Source: CALDUY01 sp046350255
Lineage (GTDB): Bacteria > Planctomycetota > Planctomycetia > Gemmatales > Gemmataceae
Assembly (NCBI GenBank): GCA_046350255.1
Contig: JAXMAV010000012.1
Location: 267,540-331,539 of the forward strand
DNA: 64,000 nt
Direction of reading: 5' to 3'
Numbering within the stretch: position 1 is the first letter of the stretch; every line of letters starts with the position of its first letter. The translations under genes were made by a program, and so were the position numbers. Below, one piece after another: positions 1 to 8,793 of the stretch. The notes below the pieces were generated by a model. The model was not told where the DNA came from. It was given only the letters and a program-made list of their open reading frames with translations, and did no database searches.

Positions 1-374
1 CAGGTCGCCTTGTTCTCCTCGATAAAGTCGATGTGCCGCTTGTGGTCCTGATACTTGTCGTGGGCTGCCTTGTCCTTGAAGACGATCGTCAGGCAGACGT
101 CAAAGTCGCGGTCGTTCACCTCGCGGTTGAACTCCTCGGCGATGGGGCCAGCCGCGAAGTAGACCTCCCCCTCGTGCTTCGTGAGGTACTTCTTGCAGGC
201 ATCCACCAGCTTCTTCCGGCTGGCGGCGTTGCTCTCTTTCAGCGCGAAAAAGACGTTGTGAACGATCATCGGTCCCTTGCTCCCCTTTTCCTCGCCCTGT
301 GTCCGCGGGGCGAACGCCAGGACCGTCGCCGCCACCACTCCAATTGCCAGCCCCAGTGCCATCTTGCCACGCAT
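1..374 (-). CDS. Secreted Dabb-like (stress-responsive alpha/beta barrel) protein, 3' end cut by window edge
   Basis: The reading frame is open from an ATG at 374 to the left edge of the window, so the C-terminus is missing. The first 28 residues form a signal peptide: MRGK, then a hydrophobic run, then an Ala-rich cleavage zone before GEEKGSKG. The mature part starts MIVHNVFFALKE and continues with a lysine-rich helix and a FDVCLTIVFKD strand followed by AAHDKYQDH. That layout is typical of Dabb ferredoxin-like domains, which usually begin with a short hydrophobic strand and end with a conserved histidine-containing helix. Function is not known. Secreted Dabb proteins are common in planctomycetes. 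The family call rests on pattern only. Confidence 0.6.
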   Translation of the reverse strand, partial: MRGKMALGLAIGVVAATVLAFAPRTQGEEKGSKGPMIVHNVFFALKESNAASRKKLVDACKKYLTKHEGEVYFAAGPIAEEFNREVNDRDFDVCLTIVFKDKAAHDKYQDHKRHIDFIEENKAT

Positions 375-448
375 GGTTTTCTCCTTCGGCCAGAAATATC
401 TCTAGCCGATGGTGTAGCGACGCGGACCGGGCCGGCAACCGGACCCGA

Positions 449-1171
449 TTATCCCACGCTGACCATGACGTTGTAACAGGCATGCGCGCCGACCGCGATA
501 CCGAACCCGCGCAGCTCAAACAGGAGCGCGAAGTACAGCCCGGCGAGGAGGCGGAAGAGGAACAGGTAGTTGGAGTACGGCTGGCCGTATGGCCCGATAT
601 GATGCGCCGTGGAGAACAGGATGGCTGAGCCCACCGCTGCCAGGAAGACAGCCACCACGCGCGAGAGATCCAGCACGCGAAGCAACGCCACCAGGCTGGC
701 GAAGAGCACCAGCCGGAACACCGTCTCCTCGTAGATCCCCGCTCCCAGGTAGGTGACCACCTGGCGCAGTTCGGAATCCGCGGCGCTACTGACGCTCAAC
801 TCGATGCCCGCCTGCACCAGAAGCGGAGCCAGCAATCGGCTCAGCGCCCACAAGCCCAGCGCGAAGGTGACACTCTCCAGCACCATCCCACTGAGTACCC
901 CGACGAGGTCGCCGGGGCGGTCCGACCAGCGCTGGATGGCCCATCCGACGAATACGCAGGCCAGGATGGCGGGCGGCACCCACGAGAATCGCACCCCTAG
1001 CGAGGCCAGACCATAGCGCAGCCAGTGGTCCGCCCCGTTGCGAATCGATTCGGCCTGCGCCCCACCCAGGTAAATGACCCCGGTTTCGTAGGCCACCAGC
1101 AGGGGCAGCACGAACCACAGGCATGGCCAGGGGTGGCGGGTCGCCTGGGCGTACCCATTTGGCAGCGACAT
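449..1171 (-). CDS. CPBP-family intramembrane metalloprotease (CAAX protease-like)
   Basis: A 240-residue polytopic membrane protein. The diagnostic motif EExxxR is present as EETVFR at residues 148-153. A second motif has paired histidines at 190-191 (STAHH), and a third is H230-x3-N234 near the C-terminus. These are the expected metal ligands and catalytic residues of the CPBP/Abi family. Hydrophobic stretches flank each motif. The family includes Rce1-type prenyl-protein proteases and many bacterial members of unknown substrate, so the substrate cannot be named here. The start at 1171 begins MSLPNGYAQ just before the first membrane segment. Confidence 0.8.
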   Translation of the reverse strand: MSLPNGYAQATRHPWPCLWFVLPLLVAYETGVIYLGGAQAESIRNGADHWLRYGLASLGVRFSWVPPAILACVFVGWAIQRWSDRPGDLVGVLSGMVLESVTFALGLWALSRLLAPLLVQAGIELSVSSAADSELRQVVTYLGAGIYEETVFRLVLFASLVALLRVLDLSRVVAVFLAAVGSAILFSTAHHIGPYGQPYSNYLFLFRLLAGLYFALLFELRGFGIAVGAHACYNVMVSVG

Positions 1172-1224
1172 CGCGCGCTCCTCGAGCAGAGGAATCAGGT
1201 TCGGGCCCCAGGTTGCACGTCGAT

Positions 1225-2643
1225 TCAGGCCGCCCAGGCGGGGAACCGTGTGCTCAGCAGTTGACGCCGCTCCCCACTTGTCAGGGGTCGCACGATGCTG
1301 TGATCCTCGGCCTCAGCCAGGTCCAGATGATGTGGACGCGGCAACGGCGTGCCTTCTCGATCAGTGAGAAGAGCCACCACCGGGCGCGAGGGGTTTTGCA
1401 GATCTCCCCGCGAAGCTGGGGTGGCCACCACCATGCCGATCTCGCCCTGGGCCAGCTCAACCAACGAGCCCACCGGGTAGAACGACAGCGCCAGCAGGTG
1501 TTCCGCCTGGTCGCGATCCAGCTCGCCCTGATCGGCCAGCAGCAGCGTGTCAGCCAGCGCCGTGCGTGTGGCTCGCGCCGGCCGATGCGGTCGCGTGCAA
1601 CACATCGCCCCATACACATCGGCGACGGCCAGCAGACTGGCCAGCGGATGGATCTGGGTCCCCTTCAACCCCTCGGGATATCCCGTGCCATCGATCCGCT
1701 CGTGGTGGGCGGCGATTCCTTCGGCGATCCACGGCGCATCGGGAAAGAGGGGCCGAGTAATCTCGGCTCCCAGATGCGGATGTGCCTCGATGATTCGGCG
1801 ACTTTCCGGATCGAGCACATCGGTGTTCGAGAGGATCGACACCGGCACCTGCAGCATCCCCACGTCGTGAATCAACCCGGCCACAACCACATCGTGGGCG
1901 TGATTCTTCAGGTCGGCATCCTGACGGACGATCCGGGCCAGGATGCGTGCCACGGTCAGCCCATGGCAGGCGATGTAGCGAGCCACGTCATCGGGTTCTT
2001 CTTCGAGAAAGTACAGCGGCTCGCAGTGACGGGCCTCGATCAGCACTTCTTCCGCCAGACCGTGTAACCCCGCCAGGTTGATGGGCTGGCCTGCATCCAT
2101 GGCAAACAGGTACGCCGCCAGTCGGTCCACCTGGGCTAGCTGATGTTTCTCGCGCTCCGTGCCGGCGATAATGGTGCGCAGCCGACCGGCCACCTCTTCC
2201 AGCGTGACCTCCAGCCCACGGCACAGGTGCATCTGAGTGGCCACCGAATCAGGCAGCAGTGCCACTGTTCGCAAGGCCGTGTCCATCATCGACACCGTGT
2301 CGCGATACAGGTGCAGAAGCGGCGAGGGATCGCCATCCCGAGTCAAGGGCTCGCCTAAATCGCGAAGCTGACCGAGCAGGTCTCGGCCGCGCTCCAGCAC
2401 CCGACGCGCCCGAGAGCTAAGTTGTGCCGGCGTGCGTCGTGGAGCAGCAGGCTCACCTTGATTCAGGGCAGCATCCAGAATCAGGTCGTGTTCCTCGGCG
2501 GCCCGCAGCGTGGACTCCAGGGCCACGCTTTCATCGAGGATCGTGGCGGCCGCACTGCGGGCGTCGTTGACCAGTCCCTGCGCCTGATCCAGCTGCTGCC
2601 TCAGCGCGGTGATCCTGGCCAGCAATTTGCGCGTTTCGCTCAT
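1225..2643 (-). CDS. HD-GYP domain protein (probable cyclic-di-GMP phosphodiesterase)
   Basis: A 472-residue cytoplasmic protein. The N-terminal half (about 1-175) is helical and heptad-like, with no recognised sensor domain. The C-terminal half carries an HD-GYP domain with the metal-binding HD pair at 259-260 (LIHDVGM) and the signature HHERxDGxGYP at 313-323. HD-GYP proteins hydrolyse cyclic-di-GMP, and the intact signature suggests activity. A frame extension upstream to 2859 is open, but it runs through the clpX terminator hairpin, so I place the start at the ATG at 2643 (MSETRKLL), preceded by a G-rich stretch. It lies downstream of clpX in the same direction but is probably transcribed separately because of that terminator. 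Confidence 0.85.
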   Translation of the reverse strand: MSETRKLLARITALRQQLDQAQGLVNDARSAAATILDESVALESTLRAAEEHDLILDAALNQGEPAAPRRTPAQLSSRARRVLERGRDLLGQLRDLGEPLTRDGDPSPLLHLYRDTVSMMDTALRTVALLPDSVATQMHLCRGLEVTLEEVAGRLRTIIAGTEREKHQLAQVDRLAAYLFAMDAGQPINLAGLHGLAEEVLIEARHCEPLYFLEEEPDDVARYIACHGLTVARILARIVRQDADLKNHAHDVVVAGLIHDVGMLQVPVSILSNTDVLDPESRRIIEAHPHLGAEITRPLFPDAPWIAEGIAAHHERIDGTGYPEGLKGTQIHPLASLLAVADVYGAMCCTRPHRPARATRTALADTLLLADQGELDRDQAEHLLALSFYPVGSLVELAQGEIGMVVATPASRGDLQNPSRPVVALLTDREGTPLPRPHHLDLAEAEDHSIVRPLTSGERRQLLSTRFPAWAA

Positions 2644-2810
2644 CCCACCTACCCCCAATCGGCCGAGCCGATCCCCCCCGGGATCGACCGTCCTTTCCCC
2701 ATACTCTGATGGAATCGTCGCGGGAGTCCGGCTGACTTTAACGGCCGTGTCGAAAATGCCGACGATTCTCAGGATCAGGGCTGGCGAAGGTGAGCAGACT
2801 GGGCGAGCGT

Positions 2811-2845
2811 GGAAAAACAGAACGGGGGGCTTACGCCCCCCGTTC
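2811..2845 (-). terminator. Rho-independent terminator after clpX
   Basis: A perfect 11-bp stem (2820-2830 with 2835-2845) closes a 4-base loop. On the minus strand it is followed by a short T run (TGTTTTT). It lies 27 bases past the clpX stop, so it most likely ends the clpX transcript. Confidence 0.85.
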
Positions 2846-2871
2846 ACCCACTCCCCCACGGATGCGGTCTA

Positions 2872-4182
2872 CTACGCGCTTTTCTTCTCGCCGCCGGTCG
2901 GCGGGTTGGACTGATCGAATAGCGACTTCTCGCCTCGAACGACCGCCCCATCCACCACATACTTCGACTTGTGTTCGAGATCCGGCAGCTCGTACTGGAT
3001 GTCGAGCATGATCTCTTCGACGATCGAGCGAAGACCGCGTGCGCCTGTGTCGCGCTGCTTGGCCTTGCGAGCGATTTCGCGAAGGGCACTCTCGTCGAAC
3101 TCCAGCTCCGCGTTCTCCATCTCGAAGAGCTTCTGATACTGCCGCACCAGGGCGTTCTTCGGCTCGGTGAGGATACGCATGAGCGCGTCCTCATCCAGCG
3201 GATTGAGCGGGGCTAACACCGGCAGACGGCCGATGAACTCGGGAATCATGCCGAACTCGATCAGGTCGTCGGAGGTCACCTGGCTGAGCAGCTCGCCAAG
3301 CTCGCGGTCGCCGCTGCCTCCCACCCCCCCGAACCCGAAGGTCCGTTTGCCGATGCGCTTGGAGATGACGTTGTCGAGTCCCACGAACGTCCCACCGCAG
3401 ATGAACAGGATGTTCGAGGTGTCCACCTGGATGTACTGCTGTTCCGGATGTTTCCGGCCGCCCTGCGGAGGCACATTGCTCACGGTGCCTTCGAGCATCT
3501 TCAGAAGCGCCTGTTGCACCCCTTCGCCCGACACGTCGCGAGTAATCGAGACGTTTTGCTGCGTCTTGGCGATCTTGTCCACCTCATCGATGTAGACAAT
3601 ACCGCGCTGGGCTGCCTCGATATCAAAATCGGCGGCGTGCAGCAGCTTCAAGAGCAGGTTTTCCACGTCCTCACCGACGTAACCCGCCTCGGTCAGCGTC
3701 GTGGCATCTCCGATGGCGAATGGCACATCGAGGATGCGTGCCAGCGTCTGGGCTAGCAGCGTCTTGCCACTCCCAGTCGGGCCGATGAGCAAGATGTTGC
3801 TCTTGTCCACCTCGATCTCACCCCGACTGGCCTCGGCCAGGCTGAGGCGTTTGTAATGGTTGTGAACCGCCACCGACAGGACCTTCTTGGCGCGCTGCTG
3901 CCCGACCACATACTGATCGAGCTTGTCCTTGATCGTGCGGGGGGCGGGAATGTGCGCGATGTTTGTTCGAGTCGTGCCGCGGCGCCGTTTCTCCTGATCG
4001 ATGATCGACTGGCACAGCTCGATGCATTCGCCGCAGATATAAACATCGCCCGGTCCTTCTACCAGCGGACCGACGTCTCTGTAGTTCTTGCGGCAGAAGG
4101 AGCAGGCGGCGTTGCGGTTGCGCCCGGTGTTCCCGGTCGGCCGGCGTCCCGATCCTCCAGTGCCCGAGTCTTTGGTCGGCAT
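2872..4182 (-). CDS. clpX: ATP-dependent Clp protease ATP-binding subunit ClpX
   Basis: Unfoldase subunit of the ClpXP protease, 436 residues as usual for the family. The N-terminal zinc-binding domain has four cysteines at 27, 30, 50 and 53. The Walker A motif GPTGSGKT is at 134-141, and the AAA+ core continues with the IDEVDKI Walker B and a conserved C-terminal sensor region. The open frame extends upstream to 4404, but the family's N-terminus and a GGAG site seven bases upstream support the ATG at 4182. clpP is not in the window, so clpX is unlinked from clpP here. The gene ends at a strong hairpin terminator. Confidence 0.97.
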   Translation of the reverse strand: MPTKDSGTGGSGRRPTGNTGRNRNAACSFCRKNYRDVGPLVEGPGDVYICGECIELCQSIIDQEKRRRGTTRTNIAHIPAPRTIKDKLDQYVVGQQRAKKVLSVAVHNHYKRLSLAEASRGEIEVDKSNILLIGPTGSGKTLLAQTLARILDVPFAIGDATTLTEAGYVGEDVENLLLKLLHAADFDIEAAQRGIVYIDEVDKIAKTQQNVSITRDVSGEGVQQALLKMLEGTVSNVPPQGGRKHPEQQYIQVDTSNILFICGGTFVGLDNVISKRIGKRTFGFGGVGGSGDRELGELLSQVTSDDLIEFGMIPEFIGRLPVLAPLNPLDEDALMRILTEPKNALVRQYQKLFEMENAELEFDESALREIARKAKQRDTGARGLRSIVEEIMLDIQYELPDLEHKSKYVVDGAVVRGEKSLFDQSNPPTGGEKKSA

Positions 4183-4422
4183 GCGGTCTCCTTTGTTTTC
4201 CCGGTCAGGGGGCGTGCGAGCCCGACCTGAAAGTGGGAAATGGCGGCGGTGACAGTCCAGAGGCACCGGGTCCGGTGTGACGCGAAATATCTGGGGGGAT
4301 AAGTTCGTTGCGCCGCGCGCGCCAGACCGGAGAAGGTGTTGCCTCGAAACAGGTTCAGGTCCAGAGACGAAACGGATTCTACGGGGTGGCGAGAACCTCC
4401 GCAAGGAGTTTCGCCGCGTGGC

Positions 4423-4806
4423 TCAACCGGGGTGGATACCCGGACCGGACGACGTTGGACCGTCGCCGGCCTTGTCCTGGTCGTATTCTACCTTGGCTTC
4501 AGCCCGGATCTCCCGGAGGGGTGACGGCGGCAGTTCATGCTCGCGGCGAATCTCCCCGCTCAGGATGTTCCGGAGTCGCTTGAACTCCTCCGCACTGATC
4601 TGGCCTTGTTCGTACAATGTCCGAAACTCGGCCAGTTGATCGCTCGCGCTGGGACCGAGCGAACTCTCTTTCTGGTGCCAACGACGCACCATGGCCACGA
4701 TCAGCGCTCCCACGAGTAGGGCTCCTGCCATGCTCAGAGCAGGAATCATCAGAGCGGGATCGAGTGCCACCACTACCCGGAATACCTGGATCCCTTCGGT
4801 GGCCAT
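4423..4806 (-). CDS. Small membrane protein with SHOCT-like C-terminal motif
   Basis: A 127-residue protein with one or two N-terminal hydrophobic segments (about residues 15-42, ending RRW). A short helical motif of the form QLAEFRTLYEQGQISAEEF follows at about 58-76. That pattern resembles SHOCT domains (short C-terminal domain), which often oligomerise or interact with other proteins. The remainder is charged. No catalytic motif is visible. A good minus-strand -10 box lies about 60 bases upstream of the start, and the gene points the same way as clpX, 240 bases ahead of it. Confidence 0.65.
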   Translation of the reverse strand: MATEGIQVFRVVVALDPALMIPALSMAGALLVGALIVAMVRRWHQKESSLGPSASDQLAEFRTLYEQGQISAEEFKRLRNILSGEIRREHELPPSPLREIRAEAKVEYDQDKAGDGPTSSGPGIHPG

Positions 4807-4868
4807 GCATGCCTCATCGGCGATGGGGGTGAGGCCGTGTTCCCAGCGGCGGCCTCGGGTCGTGTTCT

Positions 4869-4898
4869 ATTATAGCGCCCCGAGTCGCGGTGGAAGAA
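4869..4898 (-). promoter_or_regulatory. Candidate sigma70-type promoter for the SHOCT-like gene
   Basis: The minus strand carries a perfect TATAAT at 4874-4869. The -35 position (about 4893-4898) reads TTCTTC, which is weak. The implied start point is near 4862, giving a leader of about 55 bases. Confidence 0.45.
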
Positions 4899-5067
4899 TA
4901 AAGAGCAAAACGTCTCGCCCCCCAGGATTGGTCCCTCGCCCGCACAACGCGGAACCTCGCTCCATCATGCCTTTTGCTTCCACCCTGCCCCTCCGGTCCA
5001 GACTTCGCCCCTGGTCCGTTCGCTCCATACCCTTCACCCGGATACTCACTGCCTTCCCCAGATTACC

Positions 5068-5628
5068 ATGACGCGCATCCTGGTCCGTCTCACCACCCTG
5101 AACCTGCTGACCCTCCTGGCTACGTTCGCCGTCGGCTGGTTGTCGTTCCTCCGCCACAGCCGAACCTCGCCCGACGATCCTCTGTACCTACTGCACATCT
5201 ACCTGGGGCTAGCCTCGGCCACACTCACTCTGGGTGTCCATAGTCTGGTGTTCATCTACTTCCTGGGGACCGGGCGCTGGGTCAAGGAGGTCTGTCTGGC
5301 CTATCAGATCCCCGACCATCCCCTGCCCTTCACCACGCGCGAGCTAAAACGCCAGGCCTTTCCCCCGGCGCTGCTAGCCATGCTGGTCCCCATCGTCGCC
5401 GCCGCGACCGGAGCCGGCGTCGCCACCCTGCAGTGGCCCTGGTATTACCACGCCACCATGGGGCTGGCCACGCTCCTCGTCAACGCCTGGGCCTTTGCCG
5501 TCGAGTATCGTTGTGTCCACACCAACGCCATGGTCATCGATCAGGTCATGGTTGAGGTCGATCGCATCCGGTCGGACCAGGGCCTGGTCAGTAACGCGGA
5601 GGCGCTGCGCCAGGCCGACTCCGAGTAG
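5068..5628 (+). CDS. Unrecognised four-helix membrane protein
   Basis: A 186-residue integral membrane protein with about four hydrophobic segments (roughly 8-28, 42-68, 103-123 and 133-153) and a charged C-terminal tail. Conserved-looking histidines occur inside or near the membrane segments (LLHIYLGL, GVHSLVF, YYHATMG), a pattern that could bind metal or haem, but I do not recognise a family. It is convergent with the PP2C gene, only six bases away. It starts at ATG 5068 directly before the first hydrophobic helix. Confidence 0.7.
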   Translation: MTRILVRLTTLNLLTLLATFAVGWLSFLRHSRTSPDDPLYLLHIYLGLASATLTLGVHSLVFIYFLGTGRWVKEVCLAYQIPDHPLPFTTRELKRQAFPPALLAMLVPIVAAATGAGVATLQWPWYYHATMGLATLLVNAWAFAVEYRCVHTNAMVIDQVMVEVDRIRSDQGLVSNAEALRQADSE

Positions 5629-5634
5629 GCGCGG

Positions 5635-6567
5635 TTAGCTACCGCGTCGTGGAATGCGATACCTCCCCAGGGCCACCGTCACGTTGTCACGCCCACCTGC
5701 CGCCAGCGCGGCATCAATCAGAGTCTGGCAGGTTCTCTCGGCGGATAGCTGCAGGCGGAGAATGGCCGCGATCTCCGTGTCGGGGACCATGGAGGTCAGG
5801 CCATCGCTGCACACCAGCAGGCAATCACCATCCATCAGTTGACGATGCGACACCTCGGCATGCGCCTCGCGAGCACCTCCACCCAGCACCCGCGTCAGTA
5901 CGTGTCGCAGACGGTGCCCCTGTGCCTGTTCAGGCGTGATCGTCCCCGCATCGACCAGTGTCTGTACCACCGTATGATCCCGGGTGATCTGGTCGAGCAT
6001 GTCGGATCGATACAGGTATGCGCGAGAGTCGCCCACATGCAGGACAAACAGGTCGTCACCCACGGAGTAACTCACGGTCAACGTCGTACCCATCCGCGAG
6101 AGCGCCGGGTCGGCCATCGACTGATCCGCCAGCGCCTGATGGATTCGCCGGAAGTAATCCGAGCCGCGGGCGACTGCCTCCTCGATTTCCGACTCGCGGG
6201 CTTCGGGATGATCGAGCTTCATCGCCCACTGCGCGGCATTGAGCACCAACGCCACGCCCGTTCGGATCGCCAGCTGACTCGCCACCTCCCCCGCCTGGTG
6301 CCCGCCCATGCCATCGGCCACGGCCAGAAGATAGGCGTTCTCCTCGAAGCGTCTAGGCAGATGATCATTCGACAGGCTGGTGTGGAGACGCTCCCACATG
6401 CGCGAAGTGCGGTAGATGATGTAGGAATCCTCATTGCCGGACCGCACCAACCCCTGATGAGTCAGGGCGGCCAGGTCTACCTCGACCCGCGAGGAGAACG
6501 GCTCGGGCACCTCTGGCAGGAGGAAGGGCGGTGTATCATAAATCGCAGTATCGACGGGCCGAGGCAT
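5635..6567 (-). CDS. PP2C-family protein serine/threonine phosphatase
   Basis: A 310-residue metal-dependent (Stp1/PrpC-like) phosphatase. Motifs run in order: VRSGNEDSY near residue 48, AVADGMGGH (metal-binding Asp and Gly), MGTTLTV, HVGDSRAYLYR, QITRDHT, then LLVCSDGLT and GGRDNVT near the C-terminus. All expected metal-binding aspartates are visible. There is no membrane segment or receiver domain, so it is a free-standing phosphatase that would counter Ser/Thr kinases such as the one at 27.5 kb. The start at 6567 (MPRPVD) lies 11 bases after the upstream gene's stop, suggesting co-transcription with the sugar isomerase and oxidoreductase genes. Confidence 0.93.
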   Translation of the reverse strand: MPRPVDTAIYDTPPFLLPEVPEPFSSRVEVDLAALTHQGLVRSGNEDSYIIYRTSRMWERLHTSLSNDHLPRRFEENAYLLAVADGMGGHQAGEVASQLAIRTGVALVLNAAQWAMKLDHPEARESEIEEAVARGSDYFRRIHQALADQSMADPALSRMGTTLTVSYSVGDDLFVLHVGDSRAYLYRSDMLDQITRDHTVVQTLVDAGTITPEQAQGHRLRHVLTRVLGGGAREAHAEVSHRQLMDGDCLLVCSDGLTSMVPDTEIAAILRLQLSAERTCQTLIDAALAAGGRDNVTVALGRYRIPRRGS

Positions 6568-6577
6568 GACGGTATCC

Positions 6578-7489
6578 TCAACGACTGACCCACTGGCGAA
6601 GGAAGCGCGCACTTTGGCGCAGAGAACGCATGCGATCTTCGAGGGAGCCTTCGTAAGCGCGGTCTTCCACCTCGATGCAGACCGGACCGCGGTAACGAGC
6701 ATCCGTGAGCGCGGAGAAGAACGGCCCCCAGGCGACGTCTCCCATCCCAGGCAATTTCGGAGTGTGCCACATTAGCCCGGTGACTCCGAGGTTGTAGAGC
6801 CGGTCGTGGTCGATGCGGGCATCCTTGGCGTGGACGTGGTAGATGCGATCGTGAAACTCACGGATTGCGCGCGGCACGTCGATGAACTGCCAGACCAGGT
6901 GCGACGGATCGAAGTTGAGTCCCAACGTCTTTCCAGGGAACTGTGCAAAGAGTCGGCGCCAGATCGCCGGCGAAATCGCCAGGTTCTTACCGCCAGGCCA
7001 CTCATCGTTGCTGAACAACATCGGGCAGTGCTCGATGGCAATGCGCACCCCAGCCGCCTCGGCTCGGGCCACCAGCGGCGTCCAAATGTCCACCATCTGG
7101 GACCATTGCGCCTCGATGGTGCGGGCTGGATCTCGACCGATAAAGGTGTTGACCACCCCTAACCCCAGCCGGCCGGCTGCGTCGATCACCCTGGCCAGAT
7201 GCGCAGCCACCTCCGTGCGATGGTCCGCCTCGGGCGCCAGCGGATTGGGATAATACCCCAGCCCTGAGATGCGGACGCCGGTTGTCTCGACGAGATGATG
7301 TAAATGCGCGACCTGGAGGTCATCCAGCGCGGTCACATCCAGGTGCGTCACCCCAGCATACCGGCGATCCGCCTTGCCTGGCGGCCAGCACATCAGCTCG
7401 ATGCAGTCGAACTCTTCTTGCCGGGCGAAATCAAACAACTCGTCGAGAGACAGGTCCGGCAGAATAGCACTCACGAATCCCAGTTGCAT
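6578..7489 (-). CDS. Sugar phosphate isomerase/epimerase (TIM-barrel, AP endonuclease 2 superfamily)
   Basis: A 303-residue xylose-isomerase-like TIM barrel. It has the expected strand order and metal-binding carboxylates and histidines: IAIEHCPM, LGLNFDPSHL, YHVHAKDA and a late CIEVEDRAYEG. The family includes inosose, hydroxypyruvate and 3-keto-sugar isomerases, and the substrate cannot be read from sequence. The start (MQLGFVSAILPDL) is chosen at ATG 7489, preceded by a GGGAG site, rather than the open extension to 7621 that would overlap the neighbouring gene. Its neighbour is a Gfo/Idh oxidoreductase, a frequent partner in oxidation-isomerisation of sugars or inositols. Confidence 0.88.
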   Translation of the reverse strand: MQLGFVSAILPDLSLDELFDFARQEEFDCIELMCWPPGKADRRYAGVTHLDVTALDDLQVAHLHHLVETTGVRISGLGYYPNPLAPEADHRTEVAAHLARVIDAAGRLGLGVVNTFIGRDPARTIEAQWSQMVDIWTPLVARAEAAGVRIAIEHCPMLFSNDEWPGGKNLAISPAIWRRLFAQFPGKTLGLNFDPSHLVWQFIDVPRAIREFHDRIYHVHAKDARIDHDRLYNLGVTGLMWHTPKLPGMGDVAWGPFFSALTDARYRGPVCIEVEDRAYEGSLEDRMRSLRQSARFLRQWVSR

Positions 7490-7563
7490 GATGCACTCCC
7501 CTCGCGCGGTGTTTCCTTCTCGATGTCGTACGAGCCGACCCGGGGTTCCGACAGGGGTTGTAC

Positions 7564-8739
7564 TCAGAGTTCCACATCGATCCAGCGCCGTTCGCGATGG
7601 CTCTTCAGAATCGCCTCGCACAGCACCACCTCGCGGTGTCCGTCGGCAAACGTGGGGAAGGGTGGCGGCGCTTGCAGGTCACCCTGCTCGATGAAACCAT
7701 AGAAATCGCGGAAGAGCTGCTTGAATGTGTCCGAGAACCCTTCATCGTGCCCACCTGGGTAGCTGGTAGTCTGGCGCGCCCGGGGGCTCAACAGCGATGG
7801 ATCGCGGGTCAGCAGCTGGTTCGGCTGGTCGCGATGTCCTAGCCAGAGATCGTTGGCGCGGTCACTGTCCCACGCCAGGGCCGTCCGCGACCCGGCAATC
7901 TCGTAGCGAATCTGATTCTTACGGCCCGCAGTCACCTGCGACACGCTGAACGACCCGGTCGCCCCGCCCCGAAACCGCAGGAGGATCGCCCCATGATCCT
8001 CGGTGTCGATCTCCACCACCTCGGTTGCTTCCTGTACTCCCAGCTTCGTAGCAAAGGTCTCGGTCGAACCGACCGGCCGACGTCGCGTCGGCAGAAAGGT
8101 CGCCAGGTCGGCACACACACTTTGCACTTCCAGCCCCGTTACGAACTGCACCAGATCGAGCCAGTGAGTACCAATGTCCGCCACCGCTCGGAGCGGCCCT
8201 GCCTCGCGCGACAGCACGCGCCAATTGAAGTCGGTTTCGTGCAGGAGCCAGTCCTGGTGGTAAGCACCAGTTATGTGGTAGATCTTACCCAGGTCGCCCT
8301 GCAAGACGCGCTGCCGAGCCTCCTGGTTCATCGGGTAATAGCGGACGTTGTAACACACCCCCGTGGCCAGGGGCACCCGTTGTGCCAGGGTCTTTAGCTG
8401 GGCCGACTCCGCCGAGGTGATGGCCAGCGGCTTCTCGCACAGCACGTGCTTGCCTGCTAGCAATGCTTGCCGGCACTGGAGATAGTGCAGATGGTTGGGG
8501 GTCGTCAGATGGACCACGTGAATGAGCGGGTCCTCGAGCAGGGCTTCGTAGGAGTCATAGCAGCGCGTCAGGTTGAGGCGCTGAGCCATCTCCTTGCCAC
8601 GTTGGGGCGACGACCCCACCAGGGCCAGCATGGGACGGCCCAGTCGGCGCAACGCTTCGATGTGGACGGGCCCAATGAACCCGGTCCCGACGACGGCTCC
8701 AAAAAGATCTTCGGTTGGACGCAAAGGTGAGACTTCCAT
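7564..8739 (-). CDS. Gfo/Idh/MocA-family oxidoreductase
   Basis: A 391-residue NAD(P)-dependent sugar or cyclitol dehydrogenase. The Rossmann fold at the N-terminus has VVGTGFIGPVH, and the family signature CEKPLA is near residue 100. A DIGTHWLDL motif near 190 supplies the catalytic Asp/His. It is the first gene of a leftward set (oxidoreductase, 74 bases, isomerase, 10 bases, PP2C). The pairing with a TIM-barrel isomerase suggests catabolism of a ketosugar or inositol derivative, but no transporter is present to indicate the substrate. Confidence 0.9.
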   Translation of the reverse strand: MEVSPLRPTEDLFGAVVGTGFIGPVHIEALRRLGRPMLALVGSSPQRGKEMAQRLNLTRCYDSYEALLEDPLIHVVHLTTPNHLHYLQCRQALLAGKHVLCEKPLAITSAESAQLKTLAQRVPLATGVCYNVRYYPMNQEARQRVLQGDLGKIYHITGAYHQDWLLHETDFNWRVLSREAGPLRAVADIGTHWLDLVQFVTGLEVQSVCADLATFLPTRRRPVGSTETFATKLGVQEATEVVEIDTEDHGAILLRFRGGATGSFSVSQVTAGRKNQIRYEIAGSRTALAWDSDRANDLWLGHRDQPNQLLTRDPSLLSPRARQTTSYPGGHDEGFSDTFKQLFRDFYGFIEQGDLQAPPPFPTFADGHREVVLCEAILKSHRERRWIDVEL

Positions 8740-8793
8740 AATTGGGATGTGACGTCGTCCGTTGGTTGAAAGGGATCACGGCATCGAGGCTAC

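Noticed and set aside
2644..2859. N-terminal extension of the HD-GYP protein
   Set aside because: It would translate through the clpX terminator, and no domain lies there.
4183..4404. N-terminal extension of ClpX
   Set aside because: The family starts at the zinc domain, and GGAG precedes ATG 4182.
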